Shown: positions 1 through 9,639, counted from the stretch's first letter. The stretch: DNA of 22,053 nucleotides from Nemertoderma westbladi (GCA_032718475.1 JAUCBJ010001206.1:1-22053); one strand, 5' to 3'. Translations and numbers: made by a program. Notes: generated from the sequence alone by a model not told the origin.

Positions 1-511
1 GGGGGGGGGGTACCTGAATAACGTCACTATATTCCAGGACATATAACCTAAAAAACCTATAAAAACCTATAAAAAACTGGTATCGACTCTAATTCGGGTA
101 CGTATTACCACAATTCGGTCTTCGAAAAGTTGAAAACCCCGTGGAAAGATTTGAACTTCTTCTAAAGGAAACTTTTAAGAGTAAAATTAACTTATTATTT
201 AAGGGTATTATAGTTCAGTAGCACAGCGAGTGGGGTTATTATAGTTCGGTGGTTTATTTCATATAATCAACACGCATTATTGCAACATATTTATAATTTT
301 CATTTTGCTTACAAACTTGAAAATGTAAAATGAATAGCTACGATCAACTTTGGTGAGGACAACGTTGTCCTCACCATCGTTTTAAATATCTTAACAATAA
401 AACAACGATGTAAAGTTAATAGTAATCCGATAAATTATCAACTAATATATAGGCCTAATTAGGATAAATATGGAATTACACGCAGAACCAAAACGACAGT
501 AAATTAATTAC
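1..511. other. AT-rich intron of the raver-like gene; no gene seen
   Basis: The window opens with ten G residues, a possible contig edge or homopolymer, followed by AT-rich sequence with no coding signal I can recognise. Positions 510-511 are the GT (minus strand) of the splice donor of the raver-like exon, so this stretch should be the first part of its intron. A small inverted pair, gaggacaacgttgtcctc, lies at about 355-372. Confidence 0.6.
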
Positions 512-1057
512 CTGGTCTTTGGTTGAGTATTCCACAAACCCATAGCCCTTGAAGTGACCGGAGTTGTCACTGTAGACCAACCAGCATCGCTCCAACTCAC
601 CATGAGGGGAGACGAGACCAACAAAGTCGCTCTGTTTATATGACAACGGGAGATTAGCGATGCAGAGCATTGCGTCTATGGGAGGATAGGAGACCTCGAG
701 ATGCGTGTCCATATACGGAGCGTTATTGAGGGACTTCACTACATCTGCTGCTTGCTCTCCCGTCTCCAAGGAGATTGAACAAGTGGATGACTCAGCGCCG
801 CGGTCTATATGGAGACTTAAAATCGGGTAGGAGCCAATCAGCTGGCGTATTTCCGCGGACGTTACCGCGTTGGACAACCCCCTGATACAAATCTTCCGTC
901 TGCCAACGAATTCTTCTCGCGAGCGCGTTATATCGCTCTCTCTGAGGATTCCAGGTATTGGGGTCAACATGCACGCATCTTCGGGGCCTAGTTGCCGTGG
1001 TAACTCGACGTTAGTATCACGCATTACTAGCGGCCGGCCTTTACCTTCCGCTGTCAT
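512..1057 (-). CDS. raver: raver-like RNA-binding protein, first coding exon (partial)
   Basis: This is the N-terminal exon of a ribonucleoprotein PTB-binding (raver) family protein, RNA-binding splicing co-regulators that in vertebrates partner with PTB. It encodes 182 whole codons. RRM1 covers about residues 55-123 (KICIRGL as RNP2). RRM2 starts near residue 130 (LCIANLP as RNP2, KGYGFVEY as RNP1 at 170-177) and is cut at KDQ. The order RRM1, then DAMLCIANLP, then LERCWLVYS is the raver signature as I know it. Translation should start at the ATG at 1055-1057, which has A at -3; the open frame extends five codons further only to a GTG. The exon ends at 512 with CAG followed by GTAATT (phase 0). 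The open frame runs past this donor to 476, but the added residues are not RRM-like. The rest of the gene lies left of the window. Whether it is closer to RAVER1 or RAVER2 cannot be decided. Confidence 0.9.
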
Positions 1058-2227
1058 TATCGCAACACTCACACAATAGAATCAAAAATAATTAAATAAA
1101 AAAAAGTTTGTTTGTAGTTAAAAGTTCTATATGCCAATATTATTATATAACATAATGTGTTAATATGTTTCATGAGTTATTGCACCCCGAGGACTCATCA
1201 GGAAACAATAAAAATATAGCAATCTACGTATATAAAATACAATACTAATCATAAAATAATTTGAGATTATGGCAGATATCAGTATAATGCGACTGCGCAG
1301 GTAGTTTTAATATGTGCCCAAATAATAAACAATAAGGAACTACTCACGCACACACTGGGTTACGGCGACGCATTGAATAGCTAGAGGGCTTGCCAAGTTT
1401 GAACGCAAGCAGAACCATAGCAGCTATATAATATTAATAAGTAATATACTGGGTTATATGCGGTGCATCTACTACACTCACATTGGTGCCTATTATACCA
1501 TAGCGCTCACGTGAGTAGCGCAATAACGTACGGACAATAGATTTATCTGAGCCCTCACTACTAGAGTATGAATACCACCCACCTTCCTCAACCAAAGTTG
1601 AACAGTTAGGCCCTCAAAACGCAGCCATTGTTATCCAAAGAATAGGTTCATTCCTCAAGTTCTTTTAATCGCCTTTCAAGCATCGATAAGTCTAAACCCA
1701 GCAGCGTAATTAATTACTGACAAGATGAAACCCAAAGTGCGGAACTAATTAACCCAATTAAGGAATACTTAATTTCATGAACATTAACAATAATTGTGAA
1801 AATCAAATGACATTAATTGTATATAAATATAAGATACCTATGCCACATGCACATATACTGCACGGCGTGTGATTCACCTTAATAATATATTGTTTCCCGT
1901 AGTATTATTATTATTATCGGCTACCTGTCTTCCCTTTCAGTAGAGCGGACTCATTGGAGGGCGACTGTCTGCTAATGTAATGTACTGCTTCACTCATCCC
2001 TTGTTTTACGTTAATCTACAGATATGGAAGAAGTAAAACATTCCAATTAATTATTCATTGTCTCTACGGCAACAGGTATCTGAGGCTATGGTTGACTTCC
2101 GTTCATCATTTTATTTCCGGTCTAGGGGTGATATAATATCAATATATTTCTTTGAAGTCCTTTTTTGTCAAGCGCACAATCAAGGTGACAAAACGTACAC
2201 TTTTTCGCTCTTTATTGTTCTATAATG
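1058..2227. other. Intergenic AT-rich region upstream of the raver-like exon
   Basis: This stretch holds the 5' UTR and presumably the promoter of the minus-strand raver-like gene. I could not identify a TATA box or other defined element. In the raver frame a stop codon occurs at 1082-1084, just upstream. There is a short (att)n run near 1902-1917. I see no other gene. Confidence 0.5.
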
Positions 2228-2258
2228 TAGAACTCCGCATTGAGAACATTAATTAAAG
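2228..2258 (+). repeat. Degenerate edge copy of the 31-bp minisatellite
   Basis: Exactly 31 bases precede the first clean unit. They read tagaactccgcattg at the start and attaattaaag at the end, resembling the unit's tagaagtccggcattt and cctcctaatag. The length and phase fit an old, decayed boundary unit, but the similarity is partial and needs a one-base shift in the middle. Confidence 0.5.
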
Positions 2259-4645
2259 TAGAAGTCCGGCATTTGTTCCCTCCTAATAGTAGAAGTCCGG
2301 CATTTGTTCCCTCCTAATAGTAGAAGTCCGGCTTTTGTTCCCTCCTAATAGTATAAGTCCGGCATTTGTTCCCTCCTAATAGTAGAAGACCGGCATTTGT
2401 TCCCTCTTAATAGTAGAAGTCCGGCATTTGTTCCCTCCTAATAATAGAAGTCCGGCATTTGTTCCCTCTTAATAGTAGAAGTCCGGCATTTGTTCCCTCT
2501 TAATAGTAGAAGTCCGGCATTTGTTCCCTCTTAATAGTAGAAGTCCGGCATTTGTTCCCTCTTAATAGTAGAAGTCCGGCTTTTGTTCCCTCCTAATAGT
2601 AGAAGTCCGGCATTTGTTCCCTCCTAATAGTATAAGTCCGGCATTTGTTCCCTCCTAATAGTATAAGTCCGGCATTTGTTCCCTCTTAATAGTAGAAGAC
2701 CGGCATTTGTTCCCTCCTAATAGTATAAGTCCGGCATTTGTTCCCTCCTAATAGTAGAAGTCCGGCATTTGTTCCCTCCTAATAGTAGAAGTCCGGCATT
2801 TGTTCCCTCCTAATAGTAGAAGTCCGGCATTTGTTCCCTCCTAATAGTAGTAGTCCGGCATTTGTTCCCTCCTAATAGTATAAGTCCGGCATTTGTTCCC
2901 TCTTAATAGTAGAAGTCCGGCATTTGTTCCCTCCTAATAGTATAAGTCCGGCATTTGTTCCCTCTTAATAGTAGAAGTCCGCCTTTTGTTCCCTCCTAAT
3001 AGTAGAAGTCCGGCATTTGTTCCCTCCTAATAGTAGAAGTCCGGCATTTGTTCCCTCCTAATAGTAGAAGTCCGGCATTTGTTCCCTCCTAATAGTATAT
3101 GTCCGGCATTTGTTCCCTCTTAATAGTAGAAGTCCGGCATTTGTTCCCTCCTAATAGTAGAAGTCCGGCATTTGTTCCCTCCTAATAGTATAAGTCCGGC
3201 ATTTGTTCCCTCCTAATAGTAGAAGTCCGGCATTTGTTCCCTCCTAATAGTAGAAGTCCGGCATTTGTTCCCTCCTAATAGTAGAAGTCCGGCATTTGTT
3301 CCCTCCTAATAGTATAAGTCCGGCATTTGTTCCCTCTTAATAGTAGAAGTCCGGCTTTTGTTCCCTCCTAATAGTAGAAGACCGGCATTTGTTCCCTCCT
3401 AATAGTATAAGTCCGGCATTTGTTCCCTCCTAATAGTAGAAGTCCGGCATTTGTTCCCTCCTAATAGTAGAAGTCCGGCATTTGTTCCCTCCTAATAGTA
3501 TAAGTCCGGCATTTGTTCCCTCTTAATAGTAGAAGTCCGGCATTTGTTCCCTCCTAATAGTATAAGTCCGGCATTTGTTCCCTCTTAATAGTAGAAGTCC
3601 GGCTTTTGTTCCCTCCTAATAGTAGAAGTCCGGCATTTGTTCCCTCCTAATAGTATAAGTCCGGCATTTGTTCCCTCTTAATAGTAGAAGTCCGGCTTTT
3701 GTTCCCTCCTAATAGTAGAAGTCCGGCATTTGTTCCCTCCTAATAGTATAAGTCCGGCATTTGTTCCCTCCTAATAGTATAAGTCCGGCATTTGTTCCCT
3801 CCTAATAGTATAAGTCCGGCATTTGTTCCCTCTTAATAGTAGAAGTCCGGCATTTGTTCCCTCCTAATAGTAGAAGTCCGGCATTTGTTCCCTCCTAATA
3901 GTATAAGTCCGGCATTTGTTCCCTCTTAATAGTAGAAGTCCGGCTTTTGTTCCCTCCTAATAGTAGAAGTCCGGCATTTGTTCCCTCCTAATAGTAGAAG
4001 TCCGGCATTTGTTCCCTCTTAATAGTAGAAGACCGGCATTTGTTCCCTCCTAATAGTATAAGTCCGGCATTTGTTCCCTCTTAATAGTAGAAGTCCGGCA
4101 TTTGTTCCCTCCTAATAGTAGAAGTCCGGCATTTGTTCCCTCCTAATAGTATAAGTCCGGCATTTGTTCCCTCTTAATAGTAGAAGTCCGGCTTTTGTTC
4201 CCTCCTAATAGTAGAAGTCCGGCATTTGTTCCCTCCTAATAGTAGAAGTCCGGCATTTGTTCCCTCTTAATAGTAGAAGACCGGCATTTGTTCCCTCCTA
4301 ATAGTATAAGTCCGGCATTTGTTCCCTCCTAATAGTAGAAGTCCGGCATTTGTTCCCTCTTAATAGTAGAAGACCGGCATTTGTTCCCTCCTAATAGTAT
4401 AAGTCCGGCATTTGTTCCCTCCTAATAGTATAAGTCCGGCATTTGTTCCCTCCTAATAGTAGAAGTCCGGCATTTGTTCCCTCCTAATAGTAGAAGTCCG
4501 GCATTTGTTCCCTCCTAATAGTAGAAGTCCGGCATTTGTTCCCTCCTAATAGTAGTAGTCCGGCATTTGTTCCCTCCTAATAGTAGAAGTCCGGCATTTG
4601 TTCCCTCCTAATAGTAGAAGTCCGGCATTTGTTCCCTCCTAATAC
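2259..4645 (+). repeat. Minisatellite 1: 31-bp unit, 77 tandem copies
   Basis: The unit starts tagaagtccggcatttg and ends ttccctcctaatag. The span of 2,387 bp is 77 x 31, so the array is in perfect phase with no net indel. The last unit differs at its final base (c for g). A few diagnostic variants are shuffled among units: tataag for tagaag, accggc for tccggc, ggctttt for ggcattt, and cctctt for cctcct. On the plus strand each unit ends in a pyrimidine-rich run followed by taatag. The array sits between the raver-like gene and a decayed LINE and encodes no recognisable protein. Confidence 0.97.
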
Positions 4646-4671
4646 TCATTTTATTAACGTTGGAGTTGTAG

Positions 4672-5150
4672 TGGTGGGGTGATTACTCAACGGAATCAAG
4701 GTTTGATAACGTTGAACTTGTAATTGCGGAATTTTCAGATACCAATCATATTTTATTAGTGGGCGATTTCAATGCCCGCACCGCAAATAAGCCAGACTAT
4801 TTGACTAGTAACATAGCAACAAATACTGAGCTTGGAGAATTATTTCCCGAAGATTGTGCAAATGATTTGGATATTTTTGATCGCTTTAGTGTAAATGTTG
4901 AAAGGTTTAACAGGAATAATATTGTAAACGCCCATGGTAAACGTCTTTTAAATATGTGCAAGTGTACCGGCTTAATGGGCGCATTTTTCCTGATTCTAGA
5001 ATAAGGAAATATACTTATTGTAGTAGCTTGGGTAGATCCATTATTGATTATTTTATTAGCTATTTAGAACTGTTATCTAAATTATCATCATTGGTGGTCG
5101 GGTAAATAAATATTTTTTCTCACCATTGTGTAGTGTCGGCAACGGTTTGC
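4672..5150 (+). pseudogene. LINE endonuclease domain remnant
   Basis: The first frame, open from 4672 to 5004, contains ILLVGDFNART, the GDFN motif of APE-type LINE endonucleases, followed by a region ending NAHGKRLLNMCKCTGL. Near 4975 one base appears to be missing, and the domain continues in another frame as NGRIFPDSRIRK and SLGRSIIDYF, the usual IDY region. The catalytic SDH motif is visible at about 5121-5130 as SHH followed by CVV, so its aspartate is lost. The upstream half of the domain is absent. The coding potential is broken. Confidence 0.85.
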
Positions 5151-5859
5151 ATAGATGTGCCTTCACCCCGGCCCCCTGCTGAGCCTCTTACGGCGGACGA
5201 GGAACGTACGAGGTACATACACGAAATTTTTGGAGGAAATCAATGGCAAGTAGCTTTAACTCATATCTTAACTGCGATGAAGCAAAAGTACAGATTGATT
5301 CTATTTACGACCAGCTATTAGAAAGCTTAGATAATGGCAATAGAGGTGGTATACAGGACGTTGTTGTCTTTTAAACACACTTTTATTGAATGCCCAGCAT
5401 AGTAACCATGGCAACCAAAATAAACAAGGTAAAGTACAAAGTAATACACATAAACCCTGGGCGGCGCCTTGGTTTGAGACAGAGTGCAATTTAAGTCGCG
5501 CAGCTTTTTCTTCTCCTTGGAAAATAACAATAGATTGCACAGGGAGTACCAGATCTACGTTATGCCAAGTAGGTACGCATGTGAAAACTCAGACTGATGA
5601 ACTGATTGGTCTTAGGTTAGCATCACCGCGTCAGTTTTGGAAGAAACGATGTAGTGTAGTGGTGAGATTAATAAAGATGCTAAACCTAGCCTAAGTGAAT
5701 TTCACGAGTATTACAGAAGGTTGACTTTTGAGACAGGGTCAAATGTCAATGGACTTACTGATGTGGGGTATCGTCCGAGACATTGATGTTACCGAAAGCA
5801 TGTTTTATTTTAAGACTTATTTATCTCAAGCGTTTACTGAATCTGAGGTGGCAGAGGGT
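5151..5859 (+). pseudogene. LINE linker between endonuclease and reverse transcriptase
   Basis: Scattered frames carry typical linker sequence. A segment reading ASSFNSYLNCDEAKVQID followed by IYDQLLESL lies at about 5248-5335. At about 5455-5505 comes KPWAAPWFETECNLSR, the PWFD.EC-like signature. Then SPRQFWKK lies near 5620-5645, continuing after a frameshift as KPSLSEFHEYYRRLTFE near 5675-5730. LSQAFTESEVAEG at about 5821-5859 is the start of the reverse transcriptase region, just before the first foldback insertion. Confidence 0.8.
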
Positions 5860-6161
5860 GGTTGGGTGCAACCTTCGCCCGCGTACAACCTTCGCCCGCG
5901 TCCCATTTGAAGGAATTGACCAATTGAGGGAAAGGAGCAGGTTATAGAGAGGGCTTTTTCTAGCCAAAACAATAAACGATGTTGTTACCAATTGAGGGAA
6001 AGGAGAAGGTTACAGAGACGGTTTTTTTTAACCAAAACAATAATTAATTAGTGGGCGAAGGTTGCTCGCGGGCGAAGGATTCCGACGGGTGATAGTTGCT
6101 CATTTTAGGCGAAGATTGGACGTTGGCGAAACTTTCTCGCGGGCTAAGTTTGCTGCATATC
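5860..6161 (+). mobile_element. Foldback-type element A (about 302 bp)
   Basis: The left end is GGTTGGGTGCAACCTTCGCC. The right end, read inwards on the minus strand, is GATATGCAGCAAACTTAGCC. Both ends run into short GC-rich direct repeats of about 17 bp built on TTCGCCCGCG. The interior holds two copies of the 68-bp module (aattgagggaaaggagcagg and related). It interrupts the LINE coding sequence between EVAEG and RLKSNKTPG. No convincing target-site duplication is left. It is related to element B (6721-7203) but inserted in the opposite orientation. No transposase is encoded. Confidence 0.8.
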
Positions 6162-6162
6162 T

Positions 6163-6192
6163 AGGTTAAAGAGTAACAAGACGCCTGGCATC
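6163..6192 (+). pseudogene. LINE reverse transcriptase fragment (RLKSNKTPGI)
   Basis: Ten codons give RLKSNKTPGI, the conserved LK..K.PG.D motif at the start of LINE reverse transcriptases. The fragment is stranded between foldback element A and an unidentified insertion. The expected continuation, DNLPNEFF, is found 412 bp downstream at 6605. Confidence 0.75.
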
Positions 6193-6604
6193 GCTGAAAT
6201 CCTATTCAAATACAGCTACAATTCAAATACAGCAAAACAATTTTAGAAAACATCAAAAATGGATCGCTCTCTATTAAAGAAGTAGCAAGCGAAAACTTTG
6301 TAAAGGGGATTTACGATATGGCGGGCGTAAATTTTGAAATGAAACACTCGACAATCATAGAGTACTTTTCCATGGACATATATATACATAGCTCCGGAGT
6401 AATACTATTAAACCCCACAATGCACCTTTTGCTACTACTACAGTATATTGCATTGGCTCAATATTTTATTAACTGTGAACATTAATTTTATTTATTCTTA
6501 ACGTTGTCTGTGCGATTCTAGTAACCGCATTTTTACACTTTTTTTTATATGTCAGTTTATCTGATTAAATACATTGAAATACAAAATAAGAAATACAAAA
6601 TATG
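6193..6604 (+). mobile_element. Unidentified AT-rich insertion (about 412 bp) inside the LINE
   Basis: This segment separates the LINE codons for KTPGI from those for DNLPNEFF, so it is foreign to the LINE. I see no terminal inverted repeats or obvious target duplication. It ends in an A-rich stretch with repeated aaatacaa. It contains a stop-to-stop frame at 6198-6485 (95 codons) including SIKEVASENFVKGIYDMAG. I do not recognise this; its first in-frame ATG is at 6319. It could be a captured exon, part of another element, or a chance open frame. Confidence 0.5.
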
Positions 6605-6720
6605 GATAACTTACCCAATGAATTTTTTATAACGGGTGCTGAAACATTGGTGCCAGTCATTACAAGTATATTTAACGTAGTTCTATATTCTGGAAAATTC
6701 CCGCAACATTGGACAATTGG
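6605..6720 (+). pseudogene. LINE reverse transcriptase fragment (fingers)
   Basis: The frame reads DNLPNEFFITGAETLVPV and later SGKFPQHWTIG, the region between the K.PG.D motif and the NYRGI motif of LINE reverse transcriptases. The last eight bases, ACAATTGG, are the left copy of the target-site duplication of foldback element B. Reading resumes in frame at 7212 with the ISPFYKR region. Confidence 0.88.
6713..6720 (+). repeat. 8-bp target-site duplication of foldback element B, left copy
   Basis: ACAATTGG here and again at 7204-7211 exactly flanks the element at 6721-7203. Removing the element and one copy restores the LINE frame (WTIG then LISPFYKR). That is independent support for a true target duplication. 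Confidence 0.93.
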
Positions 6721-7203
6721 GGTACGCAGCAAACTTCGCCCGTCGCCCGCGAGAGAGCTTCGCCCTCGTCCAATCTCCGCCCGGAGCAATCTTCGCCCTC
6801 AAAATGAGCAACTATCGCGGGGCGGATACCTTCGCCCGCAGGCAATCTTCACTCGCGAACAACCTCTGTAACCTGCTCCTTTCCCTCAATTAGTAACAAC
6901 ATCGTTTATTGTTTTGGTTAGAAAAATCCGTCTCTGTAACCTGCTCCTTCCCCTCAATTAGTAACAACATCGTTTATTGTTTTGGTTAGAAAAATCCGTC
7001 TCTATAACCTGCTCCTTTCCCTCAATTTGTAACTAAAATATTTACTAACACAAATCTTATTGGGCGAAGGTTGCTCGCGGGCGAAGATTGCCTTGCGGGC
7101 GAAGGATGTACGCGGGCGAAGATTTGGACGCGGGCGAGTGGTGTACGCGGGCGAAGATTGGACGCGGGCGAAGGTTGTACGCGGGCGAAGATTGCACCCA
7201 ACC
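6721..7203 (-). mobile_element. Foldback-type element B (483 bp) with 8-bp target duplication
   Basis: The left terminus is GGTACGCAGCAAACTTCGCC. The right terminus read inwards is GGTTGGGTGCAATCTTCGCC. These are imperfect terminal inverted repeats that continue as arrays of about 17-bp direct repeats built on TTCGCCCGCG, roughly eight copies at 7062-7203. The middle (6864-7035) has two and a half copies of the 68-bp module. Element A has the same termini in reverse order, so the two are inverted relative to each other. The architecture recalls sea-urchin TU elements and Drosophila FB elements: short tandem repeats inside the inverted repeats, and for TU 8-bp target duplications. It is non-autonomous. 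Confidence 0.88.
6864..7035 (-). repeat. 68-bp module, about 2.5 tandem copies in element B
   Basis: Units start at 6864, 6932 and 7000, exactly 68 bp apart. Recognisable stretches are ctctgtaacctgctcctttc, followed by ccctcaattagtaac and cgtttattgttttggttaga. The same module occurs inverted in element A and again in intron 1 of the cyclin J gene. Confidence 0.9.
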
Positions 7204-7211
7204 ACAATTGG
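7204..7211 (+). repeat. 8-bp target-site duplication of foldback element B, right copy
   Basis: ACAATTGG directly follows the element's right end and continues into the LINE codons for LISPFYKR. Confidence 0.93.
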
Positions 7212-8325
7212 ATTGATTTCACCATTCTACAAGCGTAAAGGGTCAAAAGTTAATCCAAACAATTTTAGAGGAATTACATTGTTAAGCACTTTAGAGAACA
7301 ACTACTTACATCACTACTGAACCCCAAAATTCAATGGTGGGCGGATGCATTCGGTGTAATAGTTGAGGCTCAAGGTGGTTTTCGACCAGGTAGATCTACA
7401 ATAGACCAGCTGTTTATACTAAAGTCGTGGATTGACATGACTATGGGAATGCACGCTAACTCTCGTCTGTATTGCGCATTTATTGACTTGCGGAAAGCAT
7501 TTGATACGGTAAACAGGGATTCGCTGTGGCTCAAGGTAATTTGGGGTTTGGTGGAAAACTATTTGCTCTTATTAAGGATATCTAGCTACAGGGAGGTGAA
7601 GTCATGTGTTTGTTCGGATGGAAAAATGTCCCCAAAATTAGATTGCATGTTAGGTGTACGGCAGGGGGAATGTTTGAGTCCCATTTTAATTAATTTGTTT
7701 ATTAACGACCTAGAAAGTGAACTGGCTGCAAACTACTCATGTGGTGTGCTGATATCGATGACTCAACTATACTTTTTTACGCTGACGACATAGTTTTGCT
7801 AGCTACATCAGAAGAAAGTCTACAGTCTTTACTGGATGTTCTAGAACACTACACATATTATTGGGGCCTAATAACTGGAGGTCTAATAACTAATAACGTC
7901 TTAGTACTGGAGATAAACCGTAGCAAATCGCAAGTTGTCTTATTTCGCGGTTGGGGCTGTTTAAGAGTAAACGAGGTGTGGGAGGAGTATTAAGGAGAGC
8001 CAATGCAAAATGTATATCAATACGAATATCTAGGAATTACGTTTTCAGCAATTCGTGGTAATTTCCATCAAGCCCAGAACATCATAGCAGAAAAAGCGGG
8101 GGAAGGCCTATTTCGTATTGTTGATGTATTTCGCATCATCCCATTAATCACATTCCATGTAGCCCGAAATCTATTTGATACGTTAATTACTCCAATTCTA
8201 TGCTATGGGGCGGAGGTCTGGGGGTTCACAGATATTCCGAACACGTTGCTGGGGCGCAGCACGCGAACTTGAGCAAGTTCGAAACAAGTTCGATTTGATC
8301 TGGAGTCAAAAGTGCGAGAGGTAAC
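7212..8325 (+). pseudogene. LINE reverse transcriptase: palm and thumb, frameshifted
   Basis: The motifs run in order on the plus strand. LISPFYKR with NPNNFRGITLLSTL lies at 7210-7300. After a frameshift, AQGGFRPGRSTIDQLF is at about 7366-7415. Motif A, CAFIDLRKAFDTVNR, is at about 7473-7518. Motif B, GVRQGECLSPILINLFINDL, is near 7655-7715. After another shift, motif C, FYADDIVLLA, is at about 7776-7805. Motif D, LEINRSKSQVVLF, is near 7906-7945, and motif E, YEYLGITF, is at about 8021-8045. The thumb region follows, with LFDTLITPILCYGAEVWGF at about 8171-8227, and a final shifted piece, LEQVRNKFDLIW, at about 8269-8305. The catalytic aspartates are present, but no single open frame spans the domain, so it is not functional. 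Sequence of the element beyond this point is not recognisable. Confidence 0.92.
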
Positions 8326-8637
8326 TTTGCCCGTAACTTTGAAAAATATAGATGTTTCAATAATATTAAAAATATTTTATCTAGTACGCCCATACAAAAT
8401 TTGGTTGAAAATGGTTAAAATCTTCAAAAGTTATTTACGAATGAATTTTTCATTTACGGACAGACAGACATGAAAGTTTGCCCTATTTACTAATTATAAT
8501 TGTCCACTAAGGCTCGCCTTTACTGCGTGGCTCGCCCCACACTGTCAGCGTTGAATTGAAATTTTAAAGCACTTTATGGGTGTTAGGACTTGGACGCCAA
8601 ACTGGGCAGTCTCTAGAGAAACGGGTTATTATCCAAT
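8326..8637. other. No gene seen between the two LINE remnants
   Basis: AT-rich sequence with a short acagacagac run near 8460-8470. It may hold degraded 3' parts of the flanking LINEs, but I see no clear coding motif. Confidence 0.4.
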
Positions 8638-9440
8638 TTAATTGTGGACACCTCCAATGTTATATAGTGTCTGGTTGGAGATGTGTGCATTGTACTTGAC
8701 ACAATGAACCCGGCGTAGCAGCATTCTTGTGAATGTGCCATCCAGAGATTTGGTGTCCTCAGCAGTTAGAGCCCAGCATGGACTCCACTAGAGGAGTACT
8801 GGAACTACTGCTGCTCAAAATAATCGGACCTTAAGTTTCCGATTAATTATCGGTGACTTCCAAATCCTGGAAAGCCTATTCAAGGCTGCCCATATGCCTT
8901 TCCCTTACGTATTCGAAGGTCCTCACCTGACTTCCGGATCCATGATCCCAGGTAACAGAAGTCATCCACGTGCTCAAGCATACCATCCTTTGAGCTTATG
9001 CTCATCCGATCAGAGACTTGCTGAGGACTTTCAGAGTTAACTGTCAAAATGTTGGTCTTTCTGGAGTTCATAAAAAGACCAACACTAGAAGCAGCATTTT
9101 CTAATGAGCAGAGGAGCCGTTAGGCACCCTCTAGTGATTCTGACAGTACTCCTAAGTCATCAGCAAAGTCTAGATCAGTTAGGTACTTGGCAGGATTTCC
9201 TCGACTTCTGGATCCAGTAGGTGGAGTTAACATCACCCCATTATCATTATGATGATCTAAGGACATGCGTAGAACATAGTCAACCACAATTATGAACAAG
9301 AATGGTGCAAGTGTGTCTCCCTGGAGGACGCCCCATAACACTTCAAATGGTTCTGTGTCACCATCAACAGTAGACACAAATAATAAACCTCGTGATGAGA
9401 GAATATGCGAAATGTATGACAACCATTTAATTGAAGACAA
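8638..9440 (-). pseudogene. Second LINE reverse transcriptase remnant, minus strand
   Basis: Reading the minus strand, motif B is GVLQGDTLAPFLF and motif C is LTDLDFADDLGVLSESLE. A single in-frame TAA follows (9120-9122). The same frame then continues through NAASSVGLFMNSRKTNIL and motif E, HVDDFCYLGSWI, to about 8890. A frameshift follows, then ALNRLSRIWKSP, KLKVRLF, a stop, VVPVLL, another stop, and CWALTAEDTKSLDGTF with TRMLLRR, ending near 8641. This order (GVLQGDTLAP, YLGSWI, R.IWKS, LTAEDTK) is typical of RTE-like LINEs common in marine invertebrates. It is a different family from the plus-strand LINE next to it. The N-terminal domains are missing. Confidence 0.9.
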
Positions 9441-9639
9441 TTAACATATTCTATTGATCTGTCCTGCGTAGAGTAATTTACGGGATTTGTGGCTCTATCC
9501 TGTTTGGTGGCCTCCAGTCTATTCAGAGTTCCGTTAGGTCTATACATCTGACTGTTGGTTCTCAATTAAATTTGGTTTTAAATCTGGTTTTCTATTCTAC
9601 AACATTCCTCACGTTTATTGTTTTGGTTCCTTTCAACAG
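9441..9639. other. Unassigned sequence with a piece of the 68-bp module
   Basis: No reliable coding region. The minus-strand open frame at 9290-9565 overlaps the RT remnant in another frame and shows no motif. A fragment of the dispersed 68-bp module, cgtttattgttttggttcct, lies at about 9612-9631. Confidence 0.45.

Larger units (their letters stand above)
4646..8325 (+). mobile_element. Decayed APE-type non-LTR retrotransposon (LINE) split by later insertions
   Basis: The pieces read in order on the plus strand: C-terminal part of an APE-like endonuclease (about 4672-5150), linker (to 5859), start of the reverse transcriptase (6163-6192 and 6605-6720), then fingers, palm and thumb (7212-8325). 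Only removal of the intervening insertions restores continuity; for example the codons for WTIG at the end of one segment continue with LISPFYKR after the insertion. Many frameshifts and stops show it is dead. The 5' part is missing and the left end abuts minisatellite 1. I do not assign a clade. The RT N-terminal region (LPNEFF, SGKFPQ, NFRGITLL) resembles elements common in invertebrates. Confidence 0.88.

Noticed and set aside
1058-1072. Upstream GTG as start of the raver-like protein
   Set aside because: Animal nuclear genes start at ATG almost without exception. The ATG at 1055-1057 has A at -3 and lies five codons downstream in frame.
870-1079. Plus-strand 69-codon frame over the raver-like exon
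   Set aside because: It is the antisense shadow of the raver exon and has no independent motif.
2259-4645. Centromeric or telomeric satellite
   Set aside because: The 31-bp unit is not a telomeric motif and the array is only 2.4 kb between unique sequences. A local minisatellite is the simpler reading.
5851-6170. Target-site duplication for foldback element A
   Set aside because: No 8-bp match can be found between the left (cagagggt) and right (taggttaa) flanks. It has probably decayed or the boundary is off by a few bases, so I do not claim one.
7002-7246. Arginine- and proline-rich open frames in the foldback elements
   Set aside because: They translate the GC-rich TTCGCCCGCG direct repeats. 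Overlapping frames on both strands are open, as expected from short repeats.
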